Of a stretch of DNA of 5,495 nucleotides, positions 1 through 5,495 are shown one piece after another. The first letter of the stretch is position 1, and each line of letters opens with the position of its first letter. The DNA lies in contig JBGSKV010000023.1 in NCBI GenBank assembly GCA_041740975.1, positions 1 to 5,495 of the forward strand, read 5' to 3'. The notes under the pieces are model-generated. The model saw only the letters and a list, made by a program, of their open reading frames with translations, was not told the origin of the DNA and searched no databases. Source of the DNA: JBGSKV01 sp041740975. GTDB lineage: Bacteria; Bdellovibrionota_B; Oligoflexia; Oligoflexales; JALZUQ01. Position numbers and translations under genes: made by a program.

Positions 1-229
1 GCGAACAGCAAACGGGCATTTTGATGGAAGTCTGTAGATATCGGTGGATGTCGGGGTCGTAGCAAGTTGTTAAGATGTTTAAAAAAATCAGTATTCCCAA
101 AATGTTAAGATTCTAAAAGTACAGCCCCTCTCTCTCCGCCATACCATGTGGCAAATGTTTGAGATGAAAGTGGAATTCACTCCAGAAAAAAAATTCCGAA
201 GTGAATTCCGAAGTGATTTTTAAAAAACT
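1..229. other. Non-coding flank of the integrase relic
   Basis: No convincing gene is seen. A short open frame entering from the left edge stops at 60-62 and is too short to assign; it could be the tail of a gene outside the window. A 9-bp direct repeat, TGTTAAGAT, occurs at 68-76 and 103-111. The right half holds the tandem and inverted repeats described separately. The composition becomes AT-rich toward the integrase stop codon. Confidence 0.5.
172..215. repeat. Tandem 12-bp repeat plus inverted repeat next to the integrase 3' end
   Basis: The 12-mer AATTCCGAAGTG occurs twice head to tail at 192-203 and 204-215. In addition, 172-183 (GGAATTCACTCC) pairs with 198-209 (GAAGTGAATTCC) at 11 of 12 positions, with a 14-nt A-rich loop. 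The structure begins 15 bp beyond the integrase stop codon. It could be a transcription terminator for that gene, part of an attachment site with recombinase arm sites, or a local duplication. The repeats are seen directly; the role is inference. Confidence 0.55.
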
Positions 230-779
230 TTATTTAAATCCCATCAACCGAGCCGTATTTTCCGTCGTCGAGCGATCTGCTTGGGCCTGAGCCTTCGCGT
301 AAATTTCTGAAACCCTCCTATCGCTATGACCCATATTCACTTGAACCTTACTAATATTATCGTCATTAGCTTTTAAGCCCAGGGTTCTTAGCTGTCGGTT
401 GTTTGAGTATCCAATCAAACCACTCATCAACAGTTTCTCCACAGAACTCAACCATTTTCGTTGAACTGATTGGAGAATCAGTGAAATGACAAAGTCTGGC
501 TTGCATCGATTGTTGTGAAGGTTTTCTTTGCTTTAAAAATCCTTCGTTGTCTTGCAAATACGACTTGATGCAGTCACCGAATGTCATTTCCTCATCAATT
601 TTTGGCCCAGTTTGCCGCGCTTCGATATATTCAGACTTGACCTTTTCATGCCAAATTTCTGCATCCAAACGCTTTTCAAATAACTTTGAATGAATCTTTA
701 CTCCGCGTACATAGACATCGACTTGATAGTAGATTTGCGTTTTCTTTTGGTTCTTACGTTTGAGTTTAGTTATTGCCAT
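230..779 (-). pseudogene. Tyrosine recombinase (phage-type integrase) with internal deletion and frameshift
   Basis: This is the relic of a phage- or island-type integrase, an enzyme that cuts and rejoins DNA through a tyrosine nucleophile. The N-terminal part (779 down to about 390) reads MAITKLKRKNQKK, then a basic DNA-binding region and a core-binding segment ending VDEWFDWILKQPTAKNP. The C-terminal part (about 391 to 230) is in another frame and reads TLGLKANDDN, VQVNMGHSDRRVSEIYAKA. It keeps the box-II-side histidine (GHSD) and the tyrosine (IYAK). Full-length relatives are about 350-420 residues; roughly 200 residues, including the first catalytic Arg, the Lys and the HxxR motif, are missing between the halves. 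The ATG at 779 is preferred over the one at 806 because a purine-rich ribosome-binding stretch precedes it and because it overlaps the upstream gene's stop in the usual xis-int manner. Inactive as written. Confidence 0.85.
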
Positions 780-1000
780 GGCTTTCTCTCTTTCTTTTCT
801 AGCCATGCTTCGATGCTTCTAAGTTTGAATACTGTGCGCCGACCAATCCTTATGAAGGGGATTGATCTTCTAGCAACCCAGTTTCTAATCGTCTTAGGAG
901 CAAGCCCTAACTCACACGCAAGTTCCTCTACCGTTAGTAAACCTATTCGACTGTCAAAGAACTGAGAATTATTTCTTGCATTACAAGAATCAACCTCTCT
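770..1000 (-). pseudogene. Excisionase-like helix-turn-helix protein, 5' end lost or frameshifted
   Basis: A minus-strand frame gives LLTVEELACELGLAPKTIRN followed by WVARRSIPFIRIGRRTVFKL and RSIEAWLEKKERKPWQ. This is the compact winged/MerR-type helix-turn-helix of the excisionase/HTH_17 class: VEELA..LG helix, KTIRNWV recognition helix, IPxIRIGRR wing, IEAWL closing helix. Such proteins bind attachment-site DNA and steer the partner integrase toward excision, or regulate it. The stop at 772-770 overlaps the integrase ATG at 779-777 by ten bases, so the two were co-translated. The frame is open up to a stop at 1045-1043, but no ATG, GTG or TTG lies in frame upstream of the domain. An ATG at 981-979 is in another frame and hits a stop after 12 codons. 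The gene has therefore lost its start at the junction with the neighbouring transposase fragment, suffered a frameshift, or uses a rare start such as ATT. Domain call is solid; functional status is doubtful. Confidence 0.7.
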
Positions 1001-1018
1001 ATCGTTTTCACGAATAAA

Positions 1019-1458
1019 ACTGACTTCGAAAAGCTTTGCGCTTTAATTCCGCTTCCGAATTACAATTTATTTCGATATTCGGGGGTATTTGCTGCCAACT
1101 CAAAACTCAGAAAACACATCATTCCCAATCCAAAAGTAGGGGAGCCCCAAGCTACGTCGGGTGAATGCGATTCAGCCCTTCCGGCTACCAAATATAGTTG
1201 GCAAAAACTTTTGAAACGGTCATTTGGTATCGACATGGATAAATGCCCGTTTTGCGGCTCAGAAAACTTCAACGCCGTTGCGATGATTGAAGATCCTGAG
1301 GTTGTGCAAAAGATCCTTTTAGCTGTTGGCGTTCCGTCGAGTTTCACATCCGGAACTTTGGAAGCAAGAGCTCCTCTCCCTCGCCGGCTCGGCAGACACG
1401 TATTGCTCCTCCCAGAACGGTGCCGGAGCTAGAATACACCCACTACTTTGATGAGTGA
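1019..1458 (+). pseudogene. IS91-family (Y2/HUH) transposase, C-terminal fragment with frameshift
   Basis: IS91-type transposases are single-strand rolling-circle (HUH, two-tyrosine) enzymes. Only the C-terminal third is present. The frame reads TDFEKLCALIPLPNYN, FRYSGVFAANSKLRKHIIP, YSWQKLLKRSFGID, KCPFCGS, then AMIEDPEVVQKILLAVGVP. This is the family's typical order: 'ALVPxPxxNLxRYHGVxAPNxKxR', 'W..LL.R.F.ID', the CPxCG zinc-type pair (codons at 1244 and 1253), and 'I.DP..I..IL..LG.P'. The catalytic HUH motif and tyrosines would lie upstream and are absent. After GVPSSF (about 1344) the reading frame degenerates to a stop at 1430-1432. The -1 frame instead gives RIAPPRTVPELEYTHYFDE and stops at 1456-1458, which looks like the native tail. 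A frameshift between about 1345 and 1400 is therefore inferred. The left edge of similarity (about 1010-1020) coincides with the place where the helix-turn-helix gene loses its start. Confidence 0.8.
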
Positions 1459-1555
1459 TTTGTTGTCCACGGATGTACAACTCGACGAGGTGACGCTGTT
1501 GCTCGCCTTCAAATCGAGTAGGCGCGTGCTTTTAGCGCAGTTTCCTTGAAAAGCC

Positions 1556-1578
1556 ATCGATAGATCGATAAAATCAAG
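1556..1578 (+). repeat. Palindromic block and CAAG, possible right end of the IS91-like element
   Basis: ATCGAT at 1556-1561 and 1564-1569 flank AG, and an outer TTGA...TCAA pair encloses them, followed by CAAG at 1575-1578. IS91-type elements are known to carry a hairpin at their origin (right) end and to sit next to a GAAC or CAAG target tetranucleotide. The location, about 100 bp downstream of the transposase stop, fits. This is a weak inference, since the hairpin is short and CAAG is common. Confidence 0.25.
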
Positions 1579-1633
1579 TTTCGGTAAGGACTCCATGTGA
1601 GAATGGGGGCCAGGATTTGGTTATTTAGAGCCT

Positions 1634-1662
1634 CTGGCACAGTCAAAAAAGGCCTTTATAAT
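1634..1662 (+). promoter_or_regulatory. Predicted sigma70-type promoter of the lipoprotein gene
   Basis: A perfect -10 box TATAAT (1657-1662) lies 17 bp from a 4/6 match to the -35 box, CTGGCA (1634-1639). Transcription would begin near 1669, giving a leader of about 100 nt before the lipoprotein ATG. The promoter lies to the right of the presumed mobile-element relics, so the gene is likely expressed independently of them. Confidence 0.45.
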
Positions 1663-1752
1663 TCTTATCCGCTATTCAATAGTTACAGAGACATAACCAT
1701 TTTTAGTATAGGTTTTGTTGGATATGGCCGATAGCAATCAAAATGTCCTGTC

Positions 1753-1759
1753 GGAGAAG
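1753..1759 (+). promoter_or_regulatory. Ribosome-binding site deciding the lipoprotein start
   Basis: GGAGAAG lies 8 nt upstream of the ATG at 1768. This strong site fixes that ATG as the start and agrees with the lipoprotein signal sequence beginning there. Confidence 0.75.
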
Positions 1760-1767
1760 ACAAGTCC

Positions 1768-3210
1768 ATGCCAAAACTAAGTCCTTTGATTCACTATCCA
1801 AGTATATTGCTAACTTTCTTCTCGTTAGCTTGTAATGATGGAGCGTTGTTTTCGTCAAATCGCATAGATCAACGTATAAATAGTGAAAATCCACGACAAC
1901 CGACCAGTAAAATTAAAATAGATAAAAATGAAGATGTCATCATCACGCCAAAAAATGAAACGATTGGTGACGCTAAAAATCCAGGTCCAACGCCTCCGGC
2001 CGCCATTGGTGACATAGTCAATTCCTACTGCAGACCTGACGGAAGAGTCGATCCAAAGTCGAAGTTACCTAAGCGACAGATACGCAACGCAAGCGATCTG
2101 AGATCTATGGTGTCGGGACAGCACTATGAACTTGTGAATGACATTGAACTTTCTGGGCCTTGGGAGCCGCTTGGTGAAATGTCGATTATTCTGCGAGGCA
2201 ATGGCTATACGATTAGCGGTCTTGATTCATACAAAGATAACCTTGCCGGCTTATTTGAATCGATTACTTGTTCTTATGTAGACAATATAAAGTTTGCTTC
2301 ACCGCGCATCAGGTATGCCAATGACGAAACAACTCGCTGTGATTATGGGGCTGGTACTTTAGCCGCCAGTGTTACGGAAAGTATCTTAAAGAATATATCG
2401 GTGGAAAACGGCACTATTATTGGCGGACGCTGCGGTGGCGGAATGCTCGCCAATAATGTTCATTGCTCGTCATTAAGCGATATCAAAACATCAGGCGCCA
2501 TCTCAAACTCTTTTTATGGCAACGTAGGATCCATGGGAGGTATTTTTGGCAGTATGTCGGGCTGTAGCGATACTATTGAAACCAAATCTATCGTTCAAAA
2601 TTCTTCGAGTTCAGTAGAGCTGCAAGTGAAACACGCGCAAGCTGGCGTAATTGGCGGTATAGCCCAAGGCGTAATTATTCGAAATGTAGTCTCCGAAGGA
2701 TTGATCTCAAATGGGACCAGTCCAAGTACCTATGGCGGGATGATCGGACTCGCTCATTGCAAAATGATAGAGAATGCACAACTCGTTATTCAGGATTCTC
2801 TTGTACTTTCCAGGTTAGAATTAACAGGCAGGATGGGCGGAATCGTCTCTGCATATGAAGGCTGTGCTGAGGAAAACCTGGTGATCAAGAATACTATTAA
2901 TGCATTAACTATTGTCGATCCGCACCAAAGGGATTTTAAAATTGGCGGCGTATTGGGGATGATTTATCCAGGTTTCAATGAATCTCAATATCCTATACGT
3001 ATCGACAATGTTTTTTTCACCGCTCATCCCAAAATGAGTGACGCTATCATGGCCCAAAATGGTTCTCCGATTATTACCGGGACAGGGCCACGTACCATCA
3101 CACCAGCCGAAGCCCTCATTGGCTCTACCTATACTGGCTTTGACTTTGTAAATACATGGAAGATGACAGCAGATGGACCCCGCTTGAAAGTGAGCCCTGT
3201 AGTGCCGTGA
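1768..3210 (+). CDS. Predicted surface or periplasmic lipoprotein with GLUG-like beta-helix
   Basis: The protein has 480 residues. Residues 1-21 form a signal sequence with a hydrophobic core (SILLTFFSLA) and a lipobox-like FSLAC, so Cys22 should be lipidated. Serine at -3 is less usual than Leu. Residues 23-100 are a polar, Pro/Asn/Lys-rich tether. From about 104 the start of a GLUG-type fold is clear: IRNASDLRSMVSG, YELVNDIELSGPWEPLG, LRGNGYTISGLD, AGLFESI. Repeating coils with GG[IMV] turns follow at about 224, 257, 296, 323, 357 and 393, and the typical end FDFVNTWKMTADGPRL lies at about 458-473. GLUG repeats are found in secreted or surface proteins, often adhesins or proteases; no catalytic domain is seen here. 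Eight cysteines besides the lipidated one (88, 168, 191, 222, 233, 266, 331, 366) may form disulfides, which is unusual for this repeat class. The gene has its own promoter and is monocistronic. The exact role (adhesion, envelope structure) is not known. Confidence 0.9.
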   Translation: MPKLSPLIHYPSILLTFFSLACNDGALFSSNRIDQRINSENPRQPTSKIKIDKNEDVIITPKNETIGDAKNPGPTPPAAIGDIVNSYCRPDGRVDPKSKLPKRQIRNASDLRSMVSGQHYELVNDIELSGPWEPLGEMSIILRGNGYTISGLDSYKDNLAGLFESITCSYVDNIKFASPRIRYANDETTRCDYGAGTLAASVTESILKNISVENGTIIGGRCGGGMLANNVHCSSLSDIKTSGAISNSFYGNVGSMGGIFGSMSGCSDTIETKSIVQNSSSSVELQVKHAQAGVIGGIAQGVIIRNVVSEGLISNGTSPSTYGGMIGLAHCKMIENAQLVIQDSLVLSRLELTGRMGGIVSAYEGCAEENLVIKNTINALTIVDPHQRDFKIGGVLGMIYPGFNESQYPIRIDNVFFTAHPKMSDAIMAQNGSPIITGTGPRTITPAEALIGSTYTGFDFVNTWKMTADGPRLKVSPVVP

Positions 3211-3306
3211 CAGCGTGGCTATGCTTGGTGGCGCACCTTCACCAATAGAAAATATTCGAAACTTTACAAAACGATCTTATCTTTGACCCACAGGCGCATC
3301 GATTTC

Positions 3307-3326
3307 AAAAAAAAATACGTTATTTT
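3307..3326 (-). terminator. Weak AT hairpin with T-run after the minus-strand ORF
   Basis: AAAATA (3312-3317) and TATTTT (3321-3326) can pair around CGT. Read on the minus strand, the hairpin overlaps the end of the 135-residue ORF and runs into nine Ts (3315-3307). An all-AT stem is weak, so this is only a candidate; it would also lie in the tail of the convergent lipoprotein transcript. Confidence 0.28.
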
Positions 3327-3733
3327 CATTTAAAAGAAAGTGTGCTTGAGCGCGATTCACTCGCGTCCCTACGGATTTCTTCAATCAAAAGATCGAAGGT
3401 GATTTGTGTCGGAAGTTGCGGAGCATGCAAAGTACATTTCTGTGAGACGTTGTGCTGACTGACGGTGCAATTGAGAGTTGAACCATTGCCGAGTTTAAAA
3501 ATAGGCTTTAGCCAAGAAAATCTAAATGCATAATTCACGGCAATTTGTTCTACAACTGTATTACCAAGAAACATGGATTCCAAGGTTATGTAACAATCGA
3601 TGGCATACAAATCCTTGCCGGACTTTTCTGAGTTACAAACAAGCCCCAACTTAGCGATGTTAATTTGGGGTAGGCTTGGACTACCTAACGTGCTCGATTT
3701 GCCGACATACCAGTCATTAAAATTATCCCACAC
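3326..3733 (-). CDS. Unrecognised 135-residue ORF, possibly an N-terminally broken secreted protein
   Basis: No family is recognised. The frame runs from a GTG at 3733 to a TGA at 3328-3326 and is open back to a TGA near 3760. The translation is plausibly globular: it starts VWDNFNDWYVGK, then shows alternating hydrophobic stretches suited to beta strands (LYAIDCYITLES, VEQIAVNYAFRF, PTQITFDLLIEE), a polar tail and four cysteines. No signal peptide or membrane segment is visible, and no good ribosome-binding site precedes the GTG. An ATG at about 3748-3746, opening MKRQNNKTRVG in another frame, sits just upstream, so a frameshift near 3735 could have separated a true start from this body. It lies convergent with the lipoprotein gene and divergent from the prepilin gene. 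It may be a real small gene, a decayed one, or a chance frame; the length and composition make chance less likely but not excluded. Confidence 0.35.
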   Translation of the reverse strand: MWDNFNDWYVGKSSTLGSPSLPQINIAKLGLVCNSEKSGKDLYAIDCYITLESMFLGNTVVEQIAVNYAFRFSWLKPIFKLGNGSTLNCTVSQHNVSQKCTLHAPQLPTQITFDLLIEEIRRDASESRSSTLSFK

Positions 3734-3815
3734 GAGTCTTATTGTTTTGTCGTTTCATGATCATAAGAAACTTTGCAAAACGCTTATGAGTTCCTAACAG
3801 CCCTAAAATTCAAAG

Positions 3816-3843
3816 TTGAAATACAAGTTACTTAGTATATAGT
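3816..3843 (+). promoter_or_regulatory. Predicted sigma70-type promoter of the prepilin gene
   Basis: TTGAAA (3816-3821) and TATAGT (3838-3843), each a 5/6 match to consensus, are separated by 16 bp. Transcription would begin near 3850, leaving a very short leader before the ATG codons at 3861 and 3867. No sigma54-type GG-N10-GC element, common upstream of major pilin genes, was seen. Confidence 0.5.
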
Positions 3844-3860
3844 CATTAAAACTGCCTGAG

Positions 3861-4466
3861 ATGACTATGAAAACGAAAACCAACGGTTTTTCTATCGTCG
3901 AACTGATGGTAGTTGTGTCTATTTTGCTCCTTATTGCTTCAATATCTTACCCCCGTTTTTTGCTCTTCAGGTTAAAGTCGGCGAGAGTGGAGGCTACCAT
4001 GAACCTCCGAGCTATCCATACAGTAGCGCAATCCTTTCATGCAGAAAATGGCCAGTACCCATCCATGATTCATGGAACCTTTAAAGAAGATAATGGACCG
4101 TGGATGACGCACACGGAGGGCCTTCAACTGGGTTTTGATCCAACCAATATTGAAAAGCTCAGATACTTATATACGCTTTATCCCACTGGGGGTTCTGGCA
4201 ATAGTATATTTGACCCGACACGACAAACTGCTTTTACTGCTGTTGCGCAGTCCTACTCTGGAAACATGGACGGCGGCGAGACTATTCATGGATCTGGCCC
4301 CCCCATTCCTATGGGCTCTTGCCCAGTGTTTGGTGAGAACGATGCGCCCGCGTACTTGGATAACATGGTGATTTATCAAGACGGTCATATGCGACATTAT
4401 CCCACCAGCATGGGGTATGGATCAGCCTTTTCAGGTGACTCAGCAAAAGATTGCGGCCTAAATTAA
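3861..4466 (+). CDS. Type IV prepilin-like protein (pilin or pseudopilin)
   Basis: The product is a 201-residue precursor of a type IV pilus or type II secretion pseudopilin subunit. A short basic leader (MKTKTNG if the second ATG at 3867 is used) is followed by the processing site G9-F10 and the class III signal FSIVELMVVVSILLLIASISY. Prepilin peptidase should cut after Gly9 and methylate Phe10; Glu14 is the conserved Glu5 needed for assembly. The N-terminal helix continues through RVEATMNLRAIHTVAQSFHAENGQYP, typical of deltaproteobacterial-style pilins. The C-terminal domain contains TAFTAVAQSYSGNMDG and NMVIYQDGHM, and two cysteines at 154 and 198 that probably close a disulfide loop. At 192 mature residues it is larger than many major pilins (about 150), so a minor pilin or pseudopilin is possible. 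The ATG at 3867 has the better-spaced (though weak) TGAG ribosome-binding site. No other pilus genes are in view, so it is an orphan here. Confidence 0.92.
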   Translation: MTMKTKTNGFSIVELMVVVSILLLIASISYPRFLLFRLKSARVEATMNLRAIHTVAQSFHAENGQYPSMIHGTFKEDNGPWMTHTEGLQLGFDPTNIEKLRYLYTLYPTGGSGNSIFDPTRQTAFTAVAQSYSGNMDGGETIHGSGPPIPMGSCPVFGENDAPAYLDNMVIYQDGHMRHYPTSMGYGSAFSGDSAKDCGLN

Positions 4467-4479
4467 AAAATTGCCAGTG

Positions 4480-4499
4480 ATGAACGCGCGCTCCGTCAT
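4480..4499 (+). terminator. Weak hairpin after the prepilin gene
   Basis: ATGA-A-CG and CG-TCAT can pair around a GC-rich loop with one bulge, 13 bp after the prepilin stop, followed by TTATTTT. The stem is short and the T-run broken, so termination here would be partial at best and read-through into the membrane-protein gene is possible. Confidence 0.25.
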
Positions 4500-4617
4500 T
4501 TATTTTCACATACGGCCAAAACTTCATAATTAAACATTAAGTAAGAAGATTTTTTAAAAAATAATATGTTAAACTTATTGAAAATTCGGTCTAACTGAAC
4601 CTTTGAGACTTCATAAA

Positions 4618-5495
4618 ATGTCGTTGTTCGCTCAAAGAAAAACTTCCATTGTTATACTGGCTGGCGCCCTTATGTTCTGGGCAATCGCCTCAGCGGCTCT
4701 GTTTTATCCGCCAGACTTTGATGCTTTTTGGCACTTACGTCATGGGTTAAATATTCTTGAATCCAATATTTGGCCATCTCACGATGTCTTGAGCTTTACC
4801 TACACTGGCAAGGAAGTGGCTTATAGTAGCCCGTTCTTTGGCGTCAGCCTGGCGGTCATGTACAAGATCCTGGGTGACCCCTTATATGCTTTCACCTTCT
4901 ATAGGTTGGCTTGCTTTGCGGCTATTTTCCTATTGCTGTTCGCTCAGATCCGCCGCTATCAGCCTCACTGGCTTGTCGCTATTTTTGGCATTTCGCTGCT
5001 AACCGTTTTTTCAGCCAATACCTTGAGTTCTCGCGCCGAGCTTTTTTCGATTGCGATGAATGGCTGGCTTTTTTATTTTCTCCTCAATCAGAAACAACTT
5101 TCCAACACTCTAGCACTCGCCCTCATGGGGTTGATGGCCTTTTGGAGCAACTGGCATATTACGGCAACGATTGGCTTTATAACCGTCGGATCCTTCTACG
5201 CCCAGCAGATTGTCACAAACTACGGCGAGCCCCGCAAAATCCCTCGGATCATTGCTTTGGGAGTTGTGACTTTTTTGATTGGCTTTGTGGCGTCGCACCG
5301 AGCGCACCCATTGATTTCGGTTTTATTTGATTTCGAGAACTTTGCCGATCTTATTATGGAAAACCGAACACTTGGCTATTGGAGTTCAAATCCGTCTGCT
5401 CATACCGTTTTTTTCGTGACTTTGGTCATGATCATATTTGCCGTTAAGCAAAAAAACACCTTCGCAATTTTGTCGGTCATAGCATTACTGCTGCA
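4618..5495 (+). CDS. Polytopic GT-C-like membrane protein, truncated by the window edge
   Basis: An uninterrupted frame of 292 codons starts at the ATG at 4618 and is still open at the end. The first membrane helix (about 10-30) is followed by an external loop PDFDAFWHLRHGLNILESN with Asp33, Asp35, Trp38, His39 and Arg41, then PSHDVLSFTYTGKEVAYSSP. This matches the 'DPDLWWHLRTGxWIL...PxxDPFSxTxxGxxW' pattern of a widespread family of predicted polytopic proteins resembling GT-C glycosyltransferases (lipid-phosphate-sugar users such as ArnT/PMT), where an Asp in the first external loop is catalytic. Further family-like points are SSRAELFS (about 137-144), FWSNWH (175-180, replacing WxNxHG) and SHRAHPLIS (226-234, where NPYG is usual). 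About six or more further helices are seen. Donor, acceptor and activity are not known. It starts 151 bp after the prepilin on the same strand. The ribosome-binding site is poor (GAG about 12 nt upstream), but the first helix requires a start at or near this ATG. Confidence 0.85.
   Translation, partial: MSLFAQRKTSIVILAGALMFWAIASAALFYPPDFDAFWHLRHGLNILESNIWPSHDVLSFTYTGKEVAYSSPFFGVSLAVMYKILGDPLYAFTFYRLACFAAIFLLLFAQIRRYQPHWLVAIFGISLLTVFSANTLSSRAELFSIAMNGWLFYFLLNQKQLSNTLALALMGLMAFWSNWHITATIGFITVGSFYAQQIVTNYGEPRKIPRIIALGVVTFLIGFVASHRAHPLISVLFDFENFADLIMENRTLGYWSSNPSAHTVFFVTLVMIIFAVKQKNTFAILSVIALLL

Larger units (their letters stand above)
1459..1767. other. Non-coding gap between the transposase relic and the lipoprotein gene
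   Basis: No ORF here resembles a protein. The left half probably holds the 3' non-coding end of the IS91-like element: a small palindromic block ATCGAT-AG-ATCGAT at 1556-1569 lies five bases before a CAAG tetranucleotide at 1575-1578, and a GCGC...GCGC pair lies around 1522-1538. The right half carries the predicted promoter and ribosome-binding site of the lipoprotein gene. Everything else is featureless. Confidence 0.5.

Noticed and set aside
3..62. Short frame entering from the left edge, ending at 60-62
   Set aside because: Nineteen codons with no recognisable motif are too little to call a gene end.
68..111. TGTTAAGAT direct repeats as a mobile-element boundary or operator
   Set aside because: A 9-bp AT-rich repeat within 50 bp is easily due to chance, and nothing else supports a site.
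690..965. Plus-strand ORF across the integrase/excisionase region
   Set aside because: It is antisense to clearly recognisable helix-turn-helix and integrase coding sequence and has no family-like features.
1045..1051. AATTCCG matching the start of the 12-mer at 192 and 204, as a right attachment site of the relic
   Set aside because: Only seven bases match and the position falls inside the transposase fragment, so chance is the simpler explanation.
1060..1347. Minus-strand ORF opposite the transposase
   Set aside because: It is a shadow of the IS91 transposase frame, which matches the family on the plus strand.
1635..1640. TGGCAC as a sigma54 -24 element before the lipoprotein gene
   Set aside because: No GC-type -12 element follows at the required distance, and the same bases serve better as a sigma70 -35 region with TATAAT 17 bp away.
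4911..5330. Plus-strand 139-residue ORF and a minus-strand 65-residue ORF
   Set aside because: Both lie inside the open membrane-protein frame starting at 4618, whose hydrophobic helices and family signature are convincing; these are out-of-frame shadows.

Overview
The window looks like a stretch of a Gram-negative bacterial chromosome of moderate to low GC. Nothing in it fixes the taxon. A lipoprotein carrying a GLUG-type beta-helix, a class III-signal prepilin and a GT-C-like membrane protein would fit a predatory or environmental proteobacterium such as Bdellovibrionota/Oligoflexia, but that is only a guess. No rRNA, tRNA or CRISPR was seen.

Left part (1-1458) is a graveyard of mobile DNA. 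On the minus strand lie the remains of an excisionase-like helix-turn-helix gene overlapping a tyrosine-recombinase (integrase) gene. The integrase has lost its central catalytic core, and its two ends are joined out of frame. The helix-turn-helix gene has no usable start codon. Its 5' side abuts the C-terminal fragment of an IS91-family (Y2/HUH) transposase on the plus strand, which itself carries a frameshift near its end. Short tandem and inverted repeats lie just beyond the integrase 3' end.

Middle part (1459-3733): a non-coding gap holding a good sigma70-like promoter leads to a 480-residue predicted lipoprotein with a GLUG-like right-handed beta-helix and eight cysteines that recur after the glycine-rich turns. 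It is followed on the opposite strand by a 135-residue ORF with no recognisable family, which may be a real gene lacking its N-terminus.

Right part (3816-5495): a near-consensus promoter drives a type IV prepilin-like gene with a classic GFSIVEL processing site and a C-terminal cysteine pair. A large polytopic membrane protein begins 151 bp downstream on the same strand and runs off the window. It carries the D-x-D-x-x-W-H-L-R loop of a widespread family of GT-C-like membrane proteins. The three intact genes all point to the cell envelope. No complete new system can be demonstrated; the most testable ideas are a pilin/GT-C pairing and the cysteine ladder in the lipoprotein.
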